Shown piece after piece: positions 9,078 through 21,091 of a stretch of DNA of 64,000 bases. The notes under the pieces were generated by a model. The model was not told the origin of the DNA and searched no databases. It saw only the letters and a program-made list of their open reading frames with translations. The DNA is from Porogramme epimiltina (taxonomy: Eukaryota > Basidiomycota > Agaricomycetes > Polyporales > Polyporaceae): NCBI GenBank assembly GCA_900155495.1, contig FTLJ01000063.1, positions 44,124-108,123 on the forward strand. Direction: 5' to 3'. Numbering within the stretch: position 1 is the first letter of the stretch; each line of letters begins with the position of its first letter. A program made the position numbers and the translations under genes.

Positions 9078-12040
9078 CGCGTCCGCGGGAAGGCCGGGGG
9101 CTCGCGGGGCGGTCTATAATGAACTACGTGATCCGCAGGGCACAGAAGCGCGTCAGCGGTGCAGCGAAAGAAGCACGAGCGGGAAAACACTCGCCAATAT
9201 TTCGCACATGGCGGGGCGTCCCCGCGCGACGCTTGTGGTCCCCCGTCGTGCGTGACCCACACACGCAGAGGTGCGCTGTAGGCCTTGAGCAATCCTCGGC
9301 GTTATTAGAAGCGTATGTGCGACGGAATGGCCCGCGTAGGGAAGGCGGGGACACGGTTCGCGCTGATCCGGGCCCGTTGGGAACTGTTGAGAAGCGGGCG
9401 ACATCAGGCGGGGGACGCGGTCGTGAGCGACGGACACACCTCCTGGCCTGCAGCATGTGCTGCCGCCGGAGGATCCCAAGGGATCTAGTGTATACGCACC
9501 CGCTTGCGGTCCGTGTGGCCTAGGTCATAATGCCGCCAAGTTGGAGGATGGCGCGGCCCGCCCGGAACGAACGCTAGGATGGGAAACCTGCGTTCGCTGA
9601 TGTCCTGGGAGGAGAATCCTCTCCCGTCATCCGTTGTGGCTCTCTAGCAAGAGGCCCATCTTGTGAGCCTTGAGAGAGCACTCAGTTGCTCATATTCTCT
9701 GGAAAGCTTGGACTATTACTGCTGCTGGCTCCTTGACAACGAAATGGCTGCTGCGCGATATGCGCCGTAGCGGAGTTGTTGTGCGAGGGTGATCCCTGCG
9801 CCGTGATTGAGAAGCCGACGGCCGATGTTATGTGGGGCCGGCCCGGATGAGCTCTTCTCCGGTCAGCTGCCTGGCCTTGTAAGTAGGGAATGCGAGGTCT
9901 ATGTCGCGCGTCTATTCAGCTGTTCAAATGACCAGCCATCCACAACTCATTGATGAGGTGGCTCGCGTCTAGCATATTGAAGCAGTTTTGATCTTTATAG
10001 ATGTACCGGAAGGTCCGGTTGTGATTTGTCGCCGGAGAATATGCCACAGACGCACAATATGGTCTGCGGGGGGCTGTGCCCTGACTCCCTAGGAAGTACC
10101 GGACAGCCCGTGAGCATTGGTTGGGCCCGTAATAGAGAAGACTTACCGGCGAAAGTTCGCCCCGCTGACTCCTATTCCAAGATCCATCTTGGTGGAAGTT
10201 TAAAAAAGCGTCAAAGTTCAGAAGATATCGACGTTCAACGAAGTGCCGCGCTGAAGTCTTGTCACACCAAAGTTGGGTGCGGGCGCGCTAGGCTACTCGG
10301 GGAGAAGTTGGTGTGTTGGATACATTATAAGTATAAGAATACAGCTGTGCTGCCACTAGTTATTGCGTGAGAAACGAGGCTTCGCTGGGTGCTCTGCCTA
10401 AGTGCGTTTCTCCCAGTCGTGCGCGACAAAACTTGGTAGGAGTGTCGATCTCATCGCCGCCTCACAACATGATACTGCGCGGGAGACGTCAGCATAGAGT
10501 GTCGGAATATTTAAAGAGGGCGATGACGTACTCTGCGGGGCCCTTCGTTAAAGTGAACAGGCCTTGTGCGACGATAGCGAGGTTTTCGGGCTTTGGGGCG
10601 ATTGTATGCGTGCGCATCAGGACGGGCGGGGTGGCAAGTCCGTGTCTTTCGAATCCTTCCATGCAAAATGTACACAGGATGCCGCCAGGAACAACGCAAA
10701 CCCTGCAAAAGCGCGCTGCGCACTTGCACCGCTGCGCTGTGGCTAACCGGATATCAATCCAATTGACCGGATCGGTGTGGCCGTTCGAGGTGGACGGAAG
10801 TATATCTACGGAGTGGCTCGGTCTGTTAGAGCATACATCCGTGCAAGAACGAATGACGCGCTCACTTATACGGAAGCTTTGGGCGTACGGAGGGCACGCA
10901 TAGCGCATAGCTCCCGCCGCCTCTCCTTTACGAACGGCTGCGCCGGGTGGGGCCAGCCTGCGCCGCCATGTGGGGTTCTAGTGACAGATGCGCCCGTCAT
11001 AGGTACTGCGAGCGCAGGCGAGGGCTTGGGTGGGTGTGTAAAATACACCATTCGAGTTTGAGGAGAGTCCGGCCCAGGCCCATCACCGGCACCGCCGGCG
11101 CGCGCTGTGCAGCCTCACGGGTCCCACGAGCGCGATGAGGACGAGATAGCGCACGCGGGGGTTTGCGGGTGCGCGGGAGTACGTGTATGCGGGGTGCTTC
11201 GAGCACAGCACGGCCGCGAGAGTGGCTGCGGACGAGACCTTCGACAGGTCACGTCGTCCCAGCGGGGGAAGATTCGCGGGGAACGAGGTCGATAACGTCG
11301 GGCAGCGGTGGGCAGCGATGGGAAGGGGCACCGTCGATCAGGAGACGTCTCGGGCTGCGTTGCTCGCTGCGACGGGCGGGCGCGGGCGCACAGTTGCGTC
11401 AGTCTTCCGACGTATCGGATCGACGCCCAGGAGGGTCCGACTGTGTCGTTGCGTCGTTTGTGTAGCCGTGCAGGGCCGTCCGGGTAGGAGGGGCGATCAT
11501 GCCGGGTCCATATTGACAACTCTCCAACGAGGAGATCGGAGGGGTTTGGCGAGCAATGGAGCCGGGGGAGGAGGGGCGGAGCGGTGAGGCGTGGGCGGCG
11601 GCTCAGCGTTGATGTTTGCTACGGAGGGGCTGCACGAGGCCGCTCTGTCGAGTTGGTGGGATTTCTTGAGGCAAATTGAATGCGCTCGCGGGCTGTCCTC
11701 GCGCAAGGGGCGTGTTGGACAATGCGGGACGCTGTCTGATCCGCGGGAGCGACGCGCGGACGGTGGACAAGGCGTCGAGTACGGCGGGGGCACTGAGGGC
11801 GGTGCAGAAAGTGGGAAGCGGGGAGGCGGTGGCGGCGGGCGCTGTGCCCTGGCAGCAGCGGGCGGGTGCGTCGTCGGCCGTCGCGTGGCGGGGCGGTGCA
11901 TCCGGACGGGGAAAGCCTGAGGCAGCTGCAGGAGACGCGATGCGGGCGCTGTGGTCGTTAGCGTGGACGAGCGCCGGCTAGCGCAGGATTTCGACTTATC
12001 CGCACAGCCGCCCTGACCTCGCTCATCGCCATCAACGCCC
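9078..12040. other. Gene-poor intergenic region
   Basis: About 3 kb between the core promoters of the GH12 gene and the membrane protein. The longest frames (10367-10903 plus, 10489-10908 minus) overlap antisense to each other and carry no recognisable motif, so I do not call them. The part from 11100 to 12000 is very GC-rich and purine-biased on the plus strand. Confidence 0.45.
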
Positions 12041-12047
12041 TATAAAT
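12041..12047 (+). promoter_or_regulatory. TATA box and pyrimidine-rich start region
   Basis: TATAAAT 174 nt upstream of the ATG at 12221. It is followed by a C/T-rich tract (about 12058-12145), the usual look of a basidiomycete transcription-start region. Confidence 0.6.
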
Positions 12048-12220
12048 CATGTCTGTCGTCCCCTTTCCACCGTTCATCCCCCCTTCCTCCCCCCCTCTTC
12101 CCGTCTCAGAGGGTTATCGCGCTCCGTTTCTCCCGCCTCTGTGACGACTTTTAGCCCCTTCTCGACGCCCGCCTCGACGACCCCCCGCGCACGCCCCTAT
12201 CCAAGCCGCAACTAGTCGCC

Positions 12221-13200
12221 ATGTCCAAGCACTTCTGCTGTTGCATCCCCGTCCGCGCAGCAGTTTTCTTCTTTTCCCTCCTCTCCTTCCTCAGTGCCGG
12301 CTTCACGGCAGGGCTAGGATGGTATCTCCTCTACCGTAAGTCCCAGTCAACCTCGTCTACTGGGAATGTAGCATTTATCTTGCCGCCCGCTCCTTTAGTC
12401 GTCGACAACGGCAAGCTCGACAAGATTGAGGAGAACATGACCGATCAGGAAAAGAAAACATTCGATGCTCTGGCCACTAAGTACAAGTGGTCATTCATCG
12501 TCTTTGCAGTCATCTTCACCCTCATGGCTCTCATGTCGTTCTTCGGGTGAGTCCATCTGCTTTCTGAAACGCGTCCGCCATCCTGACTCGCCTATCTTCA
12601 CCAGTTTCATTGGTTCAATCATCCGCAACCGCCGTATGGTCAAGGCTTACTCGTTCATGACCATCATCATCTTCCTCCTCGCCACTGTTGGCTCTGGTTT
12701 CGTCCTCTACGCGGTGTACTCTCACAAGGAGCTCTGCATCTCGATCGAGGGCACGCAGTCCTGCGTGCAGTCCCACCTCAACACCGCCCAGAAAGTTGGC
12801 TACACCGCCTGGGTCGTCGTGGAATGGCTCATCAACCTCTGTAAGTCTCTCACCACTTCTCCTTTCCGTTCGGCCTTTCCTCCCACATCATGGCCACCCG
12901 GCCTTCCCGGTCGAGTTTCCATCTCCTGTCATCCGCCCTATCACGTCTCCTGCCTTCTTCTGCCCATGACTGCCGCACCTGCCACGTTCTTGATGCTGAC
13001 CCGCGTTCTCTTCTTATCCAGACATCGTTGTTGTTATCCGCCGTTACGTCACCCAGCTCGAGGAGGAGCGCGAGTACCGCCACGAGTTCCGCCTCAACCC
13101 CACCACCGGCGGCACCTACGAGGCCAAGGAGGGTCTCCTCACCGACGGCGGCCACTACCCGTACGCCGACAACCAGCACGCGTTCGGCTCGCGCGCGTAA
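12221..13200 (+). CDS. Four-TM integral membrane protein, unknown function
   Basis: Exons 12221-12335, 12399-12546, 12605-12840 and 13022-13200 encode 225 aa. The N-terminus carries a Cys-Cys-Cys cluster (residues 6-8) that could be palmitoylated. Four hydrophobic helices are visible at about 13-38, 68-88, 101-125 and 156-177. A charged loop of about 30 residues sits between TM1 and TM2. A loop with two cysteines lies between TM3 and TM4, and the C-terminal tail is hydrophilic and acidic/Tyr-rich. The layout resembles tetraspan proteins but lacks the CCG motif of true tetraspanins. I know of no tested function; related uncharacterised proteins occur in basidiomycetes. The third intron (181 nt) is longer than the local norm. 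Confidence 0.85.
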
Positions 13201-15413
13201 GCCCGCGCCGCGACGTGTGTATCGGTTTCGGCCTCGTGTACTATGCCACCGCACCAAATGCGGATGAGGAGATGGACTCTATTACCTACTGTACGGAAAC
13301 CCCGGACGGGAGCGGCGCATCCGAAACATAGCTTGGATCGCGGGTTGTAATGTACCTTAGACCCCGGGTCGCGCGCACCCCCCAGCTCACAACCACCGCC
13401 GTCGTGGCCGGGCGGGCGTGTTCAACGCTTTTTCTGCTTTCGTTTCTCACCATCCCTATCTATCACCCCCCACTGTATCTCTGAACGGACTTTGTTTTTT
13501 CGTACTTACCTCCTCCGCAACGTGCTTTTTTACGCCATACTTGCCCCGTGTGACCGATCAAGCATCCTCCTCTGCACTCAAATTGCGAAGATCAATCTCA
13601 GGCGCGCCCATATTGTGGAACACAAAGGTGCGCCTTCCTGTGCACGCTCAAACCTTGGCGACCCGCCGCCCGTGGGGCATTGAATATTGGAATCATCACA
13701 GATCTCCGGCAGCAGCGCACGACGGACGGGTCTCTCGGGCGCGCCGCCCGCGAAGAACCCGAAAGGCGCGCACTGCAGCACAGAGCACAGGCGACAAGAC
13801 CGGCCGCTGTGTGCGCCCTGGCGCCCACCACGGGGCGAATATGCTGCAGGGTGCGTCGCGGAGCCCGTTGGATGCGCCGAGACGAGACAGGAGCCTCCTG
13901 GAGGCACGCAGATCCGCCCAACCACACCAAATTGCCAACGGTCCACTGCAGTACCCTTCGGGGCGGTACCCCGCCGCCGCGACAGCGCTCGCGCACGCTA
14001 AAAGTTTGCACGGTGATACGCCTTGCAACTCATGAACCAGGGGAGAGTGCATCTGCCGGCGGCAAGAGGTTGAACTTGCGGGCCAGACGGGCACGCGCGC
14101 CCGGATCTCCCGCAGGGGACTGCCCCTTGGGCCTCGGGAGCTCGGGGCTTACTGGTGGAGGTACTCGTATTCAGATTTCTCAGCACGCACGGGCAGGCAC
14201 CTCGCGCGCAGCCCGCGACCTAATAGCAGAGGGTGGAGAGGCGCGCGCGCTGCGTCGCGGTTTACGCACGCACAGCAGCCCCCTCCGCCGCAATCGCGGG
14301 CGTCCAGAACCCCCCGGGGTTAGGGCGAAGCGCAATTGACGCGCGACCGCCGTGACGCACTGACGGTGGCCGGGTGCTGCGGGGCTGCCCGCGATGGTCG
14401 CATGTCGCGAAGCCAGCTATCGAAGTCGATGTTGGGCTCTGGCACCTGGAACGGTGCGCACTGCAGATAGAAGCGGGCAAGGAACTTTTGTCGGCCTCCC
14501 CCCGTCTGCCGACGGGCCCCTGGAGCCATATGCACAGGATTATAGCCTTTGTTGGGAGCCTCTCTGCGCGCGCAGCAGAGGGACTTGCACTGCAACGTAC
14601 GCAACTTGGGCTTGGCACCCTGCTGCGGGAAGTCGAGTGCGGGGAAGCGTGGCCTACATTGGGCAGTGGGGTATTCCTGTAGACGTCCGATGACGTGCGT
14701 GTATGTGTTTAAAGCGCACATTCCGAACTTCGATCGGATTTGTGGATTCAGCACTTGAAGACGCAAGGATGAATGCGGGTATTTGCACAAAAGTAGGCCG
14801 CAATGCGGCGCAGAGTTACGCTCCGCAGGCAGCTTCTGTACCACCACGAGCAACACTCAGTAGCAAGCCTTCGTACGTACGGCCGCCCACAAATCGCCTC
14901 GCAGACGTGCTCGTGACCCCTGCTACCACAATCCCCATTCAGATTATCTGCGACCATCGTTCAAGCCCTCTTCTTTTCTTATCCGGGTCACCACATAGAC
15001 AACCCCTGTCGAAGGCGAAATGCTACGGCTAGCACCTGTTCTATAGTGTCAGCACACCCCCAAAATGCAACCTAGAGGGCGACTGTGGGCGTGCGTTGCC
15101 GCCAGCTCCTATCGATCGAACTGCAGCGCGCCGCACACAGCTCGCGAAGGTGGCGGATCGGGTCTAGCCAACACTTCACGTTGACAGCAGCAATGACTCC
15201 AGTCTCTGGGTCCTATCACGCCCATCGTGGAATTTACAGACTTTCGGGGGGCGTTCTCTGCCAAAGCATCGCGGCCAGCTTGGAATGCGTCGTTATTAAG
15301 TCATTACGGCATTAACACAGTAAATACAAAGACGCCAAACCACACACCGAAGGCGTTAGATACATATCACACCGACGATCCAATAATAATCCCCGTCCCT
15401 ACACTCCGGCCCC
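13201..15413. other. Intergenic between convergent genes
   Basis: 2.2 kb between the stop codons of the four-TM protein and the first KNH-like gene. The left end is T/C-rich and probably 3' UTR. Long frames around 13418-14339 on both strands lack coding signals. Confidence 0.45.
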
Positions 15414-16391
15414 TCACCAGACAGACAGCAGCATCAGCGACAGGGCTGCAGCCAGCCCCGCTCCGGACACGGTCGCGACCGTCCTCTCGCACCCGCTGGA
15501 CCCGCTGGAGCCCGAGGCGCTACCCGTAGCAGACGCCGAAGTGCTGCCCGACGAGGACGCCGAGGACGAGGGCGACGAGCCGGTCGTCCCCGAGCTTGAA
15601 CTCGATGGCGTGGAAGAAGAGGATGAGGGCGGCGCTGTCGTCGTTGCTGATGTCGAGCCTGAAGAGGAAGTCGCCGAACCCGAGGAGGACGAAGAGTCCG
15701 TCGCGGAGCTGCTTCCTGTCGAGGTCGCGGACGCGCCCGTTGAGTGTGGGCTCGCTTCTGACGCGGGGAGCGTCGTGACGGGGATGCTCGTCCCTGGGAT
15801 GCCTGTTCCGTTCGGGTCCTTCGGGTTTTGGATGGAGAAGATGGGTCCCCAGTTGTTGCTCGAGCCCATCACTATCCAGCACAAATGGACGCGTTACTGC
15901 AGTTTCTTTGGGAACGAGAAGACGGGGAAGCGCAACGTACGGACGAGGAAGTAGTTCTTCGCACTAGGCACGAACGGGACGATGACGTCCACCTGCTTCT
16001 GGGCGTACGTGAAGTTCGACGCAAGCGGCTCTGTGACTGGGTGGTGGGCGCGGCGACTGAGTCAAACGCAACAAATCGCCGCAACGGTGATGAGGACTCA
16101 CACCAAATGTACTGCGCCGTATCGTTCAAGTGGCCCAGGTAGAGGCTTCCCGGTATGGGTACGAGGTTGGAGAAATACAGCTCGATCCCGTCAATGTCCC
16201 TGCGGTACGGTAAGCTTTCCGCGCGACCACCCAAATCGACGAGCCACGCACCAAACAACCGTCTGACGAGTCCCCGCTGTCCACGTTGTGCCCGACGACG
16301 GGTAGATGAGCGGCGGGTCCTTAGTGTCCTCACCCCGAGCGAGCGCGGCAAGGCCAAGGAACGCGAATGCGGAGAAGAACGTGCTCTTCAT
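15414..16391 (-). CDS. KNH/Kre9-like Ser/Thr-rich GPI-anchored wall protein
   Basis: Exons on the minus strand 16391-16252, 16199-16102, 16036-15941 and 15871-15414 encode 263 aa. Signal peptide about residues 1-19. The N-terminal half matches the Kre9/KNH N-terminal domain (Pro-x-Ser/Thr-Gly-x-x-Trp near the start, N-Y-F-L-V-L and W-G-P-I-F-S-I at the end of the domain). A long Ser/Thr/Gly linker follows, as expected for heavy O-mannosylation. The C-terminus is a hydrophobic stretch preceded by small residues, a typical GPI-attachment signal. Family members are cell-surface proteins linked to beta-glucan assembly in yeast; the role here is inferred. A similar gene lies 0.96 kb upstream on the same strand. 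Confidence 0.88.
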
Positions 16392-16515
16392 GTCTAGCTC
16401 TTGGAGGGCGGAGGAGAGGGCAGCACACGCGTCACCAAAGTCGCTGGGCGAAGAAAGTAGAGACGAGGACGAGGACAACGCCGGCGAGCGCGCCCTCGTC
16501 GCGCGCCGCGCGTCG

Positions 16516-16521
16516 TATATA
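16516..16521 (-). promoter_or_regulatory. TATA box of KNH-like gene 1
   Basis: TATATA on the minus strand about 125 nt upstream of the ATG at 16391. Confidence 0.55.
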
Positions 16522-17346
16522 CCTCCCTAGCCCCATCAAATTCCGGGACCGGGCGGGGAAGTACAAGGGCGCGATTTTCATTGCAGCCCAACAAAAAAAA
16601 GGCCACGCGCGTGAACGTCTCTGCCCCGCCGCTGCCGTTTGATGGGCGAAGCTGATGCGGGACCACATCGCTGCCACCTCCTGGCGGATCCTGCGCTCGC
16701 GCGCTGTGCGCCGTGGGGAGGGGGGAGGTCGAAAGGGGATGGGGACGTCGGACGTTTCATCGCCACCCCCGAGCGACACCGAGGGCGGCAGCGGGCGCTG
16801 CGGTATTTGCAAAACGCGCTGGACGGGCCAAGGGAGGGCGATCATGGCGGTGGTCGTGATGAGCAGCAAGCGACGCGGGATTGCGTACGAGAGGAGGTCA
16901 GCAGAGGGTCGTTGGCAGATGCACGCCCCACGAAGCACGCAGGCGGTGTCATGGCGGAGGAAGAGCGTCGTGAAAGTCAGAGGCGGGACCAAGATGCGAA
17001 ATAGGAAGGGAAGACGCCCGCCATTTCCGTCAATTTGATGGTCGCCGGACACGCTCTTTGCAATATCATGACGTCATCAGCCACAGTAAATTCGACAATT
17101 GCACATCAAGGTGCCTAAGGTAAAGTATTAGGTGCTGATTAGCAAGTTTACTGACGTACGGTCTATCTGGCTGAGTGTGATCATCAACTTAGCGTGGGCG
17201 TATCCCCGGCCAAGGATCCGTCTGAAGATGCGCGAAGATCATGTATGCTACAACTGTAATCGGTATATAGGTGAACGAGTGTTCGGAGAGGGCGAGTATG
17301 ACAGCAAAGGAGGTCCGAAGGTGTACAGCCTAGAGGAAAGGGAGAG
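16522..17346. other. Intergenic between tandem KNH-like genes
   Basis: Holds the promoter of the downstream KNH-like gene and the 3' UTR of the upstream one. An AT-richer patch at about 17040-17300 contrasts with the GC-rich remainder. No gene seen. Confidence 0.45.
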
Positions 17347-18360
17347 CTAGTGCCTATTTCGCCCCAAACGGGACTCTCCTTCTCGTCGACCTCGGCGTGT
17401 CGACCGCTTCATGCGCCTGGAGTGGGCCGTGTCCATCTCCTTCGTAGTTGCCGCTGCCTCTTCTGTCACAGCCGTCGCTGTACTCTTGCCGGTGGATGTC
17501 CTGGATGCCGAAGGAGTAGAAGAGGGAGCCGCACCCGTCTCCGAGTCCGTCGCGGTCGTCGAATTCGATGTGCCCCCAGTGGTCGTCGCGTTCATCGCGG
17601 TGCTCACCGTCGAAAGCGCACTGTCTTCGACGGTAGACGTGAGGGACCTCGTGACCGACACCGGAGGAGCAGTAGTGACTTTGATCCCATCCGGGGGCTG
17701 CTCGGTGCCTTCGACATCGTCCGGGTTGAAGATGGTGATGTCACTGCTCCAGCTGGACGCATCGTGGTTATCGTGGCAGAACACTGCTCCCAAACAGCGA
17801 TAGGTTTAGGCTTTGGGAGGACATCGAGATACAAGGAGATAGCGCACAGTAGAGAGCGTAGTCTTCCCGCGTTGGGACAGTGGGGACGTTGACATTGGCA
17901 AGCCTGTCTGTGATCGGAAACCAGTCCGTGAGGGCTACACGGAATGTGGGTTAGGCAAAACCAAAGGAACTCGTTTGAGGACCTTACCGCCAAGAATTAC
18001 ATGGGAGTTTGGAGACCCGCCCGAGTAAGATAGAATCAACATCGCCATGAGGGGGTGGCCAGAGCTATTGGTGGCGGGGATGTTGTTCACCTTCCTAGAT
18101 ACCGCCATCCATACCCAGTCAGCACATAACGCCAAAGACGCGAAGACAAACACAACACACCATTGAACCGTATGCAGCTCACCGACCTGCCAGACATCTC
18201 CCGTCCGTGGAACGACGACGTTCGTGCCGTGTTGGTCAGACGGGAAGGAGCCTCCGACGGCCATGACGACGATACACGCGACCGCGCCGAACATGCATAT
18301 TGAAGCGATGACTCTTGTGGATAGTTTGTGGAGGCGGGAAGGCTGCGAGTCAGTCTTCAT
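17347..18360 (-). CDS. KNH/Kre9-like protein, no visible GPI signal
   Basis: Exons on the minus strand 18360-18161, 18094-17988, 17907-17848 and 17783-17347 give 267 aa. A hydrophobic segment at about residues 18-37, preceded by a basic stretch, acts as signal peptide or signal anchor. The Kre9/KNH-type domain follows (T-G-D-V-W-x-V-G-E near the start, S-S-D-I-T-I-F-N-P at the end), then a Thr/Ser-rich region. The C-terminus is strongly basic (many Arg/Lys) rather than hydrophobic, so it lacks the GPI tail of its neighbour. Either the protein is secreted or signal-anchored, or a further 3' exon was missed. Intron phases match the neighbouring gene, which supports tandem duplication followed by divergence. 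Confidence 0.75.
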
Positions 18361-18915
18361 AGCATGTGTGGAGAAGTGCTAAGTAGCAAGCAGGAGGGCG
18401 AGCAGGAGGAGGAGGGGGGAGAAACGAAGACGGCGACGGCGGGGACAGCAGGCGCGGTCGAACATGGTGCTCTCGTGAAGTGGGTGCTTCCGAGGTGTGG
18501 CGCCGCTCTTGTTCGCGGCGGCGGGCGAGCGTAGGCTGTCGAGGTGGAGCTCTCGGACGATCCACGCCGAGTTCGCCGACGGATTGGCGTGTGCGGATGT
18601 AAGCGACCGATCGCTTGCTCAGTGAAGAAGACGAATGTCCGTCCGAGAAGCAACACAGCCACGCAACATATCGGTCGGTAACTTGCTCGACTAGACCGGC
18701 ACCTCGCTTCACACAAGCCATATTGTGCACAGACTTAGATCTGACGAACTGAATGTTCATGATAAGCTAGCGTCGCGCTTGCGAGATAAAGAATCTACTC
18801 ACCACCAGCTCATTGGGGGTTCCGTAATCTCGTATAAGACATCCAAACTCTACCATTCGTACATCCAACTAGCAGCTACTTGATGCATTTCCTTCTCTGC
18901 TAGCCTGCGCAGTGC
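18361..18915. other. Intergenic
   Basis: 555 nt between tandem minus-strand genes: promoter of KNH-like gene 2 and 3' UTR of the hydantoinase-B gene. No ORF with coding character. Confidence 0.45.
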
Positions 18916-21091
18916 TTAGAAGGCCGCCTGGGCCGCCTCCCGCTCTGCCAGGCTCCCCCGGGGCGCCCACGCGCGCACATGCTCTTGCCCACAATGGCCG
19001 CCTCCCTCCTCCGTGGGCGCGCCCCACCCACCCGCGCCCGGCGTCTCGATGAGCAGCTTGTCGCCCTTGCCCATCCACACCGTCGCCTTCCCCCCAATGT
19101 TGATCTTCCTCGGCTCCGCCTCGCCCTCCACTGCACTCTCCGCCAAGTCCCCATCATCCTTGCGCGGCCGCTTCACCCACGTGTTGCGGCCCAGCGCGCC
19201 GGGCTCCCCGCCCTCGAGCCCGTACGGCTGGCGCGTGCGGCGCTCGGAGAGGATCGACACCTGGAGCGGCTCGAGGAACTCGATCTCGCGCACGACGCCG
19301 TCGCCGCCGCGCCACGCGCCGCGCCCGCCCGAGCCGTCGCGCAGCCCGAACTGGTGCACGAGCACGGGGTAGCGCCGCTCGAGGATCTCGACGTCGCCGA
19401 TGCGCGTGTTCGTGATGTGCGTGTGCACGCCCGACGTGCCGTGCCAGCCGGGGCCTGCACCGGAGCCGCCTGCTATTGTCTGCGGAGATGACAGGGAGGT
19501 CAGCGTGAGGAGCAAAAAATTCGCGAGGGGCGCGACGAACTTCGTAATAGCCCCAGCCGGTCACGTTTTTGCCGTCCTTATCCTTGCCACCCGCACCGAA
19601 GGTCAAGTTGCTGAGAGGAATGTAAATACACTGTAGTGTCAACATGAACAAGATGCGTACTTCGTGCAACCTTGGCTTGCGGCGCACGCGTTGAATGCCT
19701 TCAGCACGGTGTCGACAATCCGCTGTGATGTGAGGACGTTCCCGCCGCACACTGCTGCAGTGGGCGAAGGGGAGAGAAGGGAGCCCCCAGGGATTTTCAC
19801 TGCAAGAGGCTTAGCACTTATGCTGTGTGGTACTGAACTTGTCAAATACTCACCGGTGATGGGAACGAGACAGCCAGCGTTGAGAGGAATGTCCATGTCG
19901 AGCATTGCACGCATGCAGTAGATGACGGCTGAATGCACGACGGAGATGGGAGCGTTAAGGTTGCCCCTGATCTCGCAGCCGGTCCCCTCGAAGTCCAGTA
20001 CAGCAGAACCGGTTTCCTCGTTGATCTCGACCTTGAGTTGGATCTGTACCACTGTATTCGAAAGACAATCGGGGAGAGAAATGATGGTTGTGGACTCACA
20101 GGGGAGCCATCATCGAGGTAGTCCACTGCCTCGAGGACATTCGTGCCGGCACGCTTGGCGACATCTCGCAGGAGGTTGCGCACGGATGACTCGGCGTTCG
20201 CGCGAATGTGGTACATGTATTCTTGCACGGTCTCCAGCCCATAGTCGTCGACGACTACACGGAGATATAAACAAAGGGCGTGTCCGAGGTATGTGGGATA
20301 CTCACTTTGCTGGATGAGCTGAATGCCTTTGTGGTTTGCCGCGACTTGCTATAGACGAAGGTCAGCACTTCTCCGGCGCAAAACGACGTTCAGCACTCAC
20401 AGCCTTCAAATCACTCTCCACATCCCTGATGTTCCTACATCCCGAGCTCCCAGGGTACCGCGCGGGAACCTCCACCATATGCTCGTAGAGCCCCGCGCTG
20501 TCGAACACGCCCTCGCGGACGAGCTTGAAGCTGCGCACGTGCGCGCCCTCCTCGAAGATCGTCGTCGACGTCGGCGGCATCGACCCGGGCAGGATCCCGC
20601 CAATGTCTGCGTGGTGCCCGCGCGAGGCGGTGAAGAAGATGACGCGGGTCGAGGACGCGTCGAAGACGGGCGAGATGATCGTGATGTCCGGCAGGTGCGA
20701 GCCTCCCGCGAGCGGCGAGTTCGTCATGAGCACATCGCCTGGCCTGAGCGTCGCGCCGTGCAGTTGCATCTGGTACTTGACGGCGCTATCGTTACAGAGA
20801 GAAGCAAGAAGGAATGCTATCAGAGCGGTGTGCGCATGCGAAGAGAGACTTGACAGGGACCTACAAGCTCATGGAACCAAGGTGGATGGGGATGAAGGGG
20901 GCGTTCGCGACCAGGTCGCCGTCGGGCGCGAAGAGTGCACACGAGAAGTCGAGTCGCTCCTTGATGTTGGTGCTGATCGCTGTCTGCTGCAACGAGCGGC
21001 CCATCGCCTCTGCGACGCTCATGAAGCGATTCGCGAACAGGGTGAGGAGGATCGGGTCCGGCGGGTCGTACTGCTTCGTCTGGTCGGCCAT
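18916..21091 (-). CDS. Stand-alone hydantoinase B / 5-oxoprolinase C-terminal-type protein
   Basis: Eight exons on the minus strand (21091-20865, 20785-20401, 20348-20306, 20254-20100, 20043-19854, 19799-19661, 19610-19541, 19479-18916) encode 590 aa. The whole length matches the HyuB (hydantoinase B/oxoprolinase) domain: P-I-H-L-G-S-M, the R-P-G-D-V-L motif, [10 protein letters not shown], the Gly-rich A-G-G-S-G-A-G-P near the end, and R-G-G-D-G-V-x-R-E. Fungal 5-oxoprolinase normally joins an ATP-binding HyuA half of about 700 aa to this domain. Here the protein starts right at HyuB, and only 454 nt separate its ATG from a divergent gene, so no HyuA half is encoded upstream. The reaction would be ATP-dependent opening of a lactam ring (such as 5-oxoproline to glutamate) if a HyuA partner exists elsewhere. 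The intron 7 donor GTTCGT is unusual. Confidence 0.9.

Noticed and set aside
10367..10908. 178-aa plus and 139-aa minus ORFs
   Set aside because: They occupy the same DNA in opposite directions, with no motif, promoter or intron signal for either.
12049..12144. Upstream ATG in the leader of the four-TM protein gene
   Set aside because: It lies only 2 nt after the TATA element, so it is upstream of the likely transcription start and would not be a uORF.
15541..15954. 137-aa acidic plus-strand ORF
   Set aside because: Antisense shadow of the Ser/Thr-rich part of the KNH-like gene; its Glu/Asp/Val richness is the complement of Ser/Thr codons.
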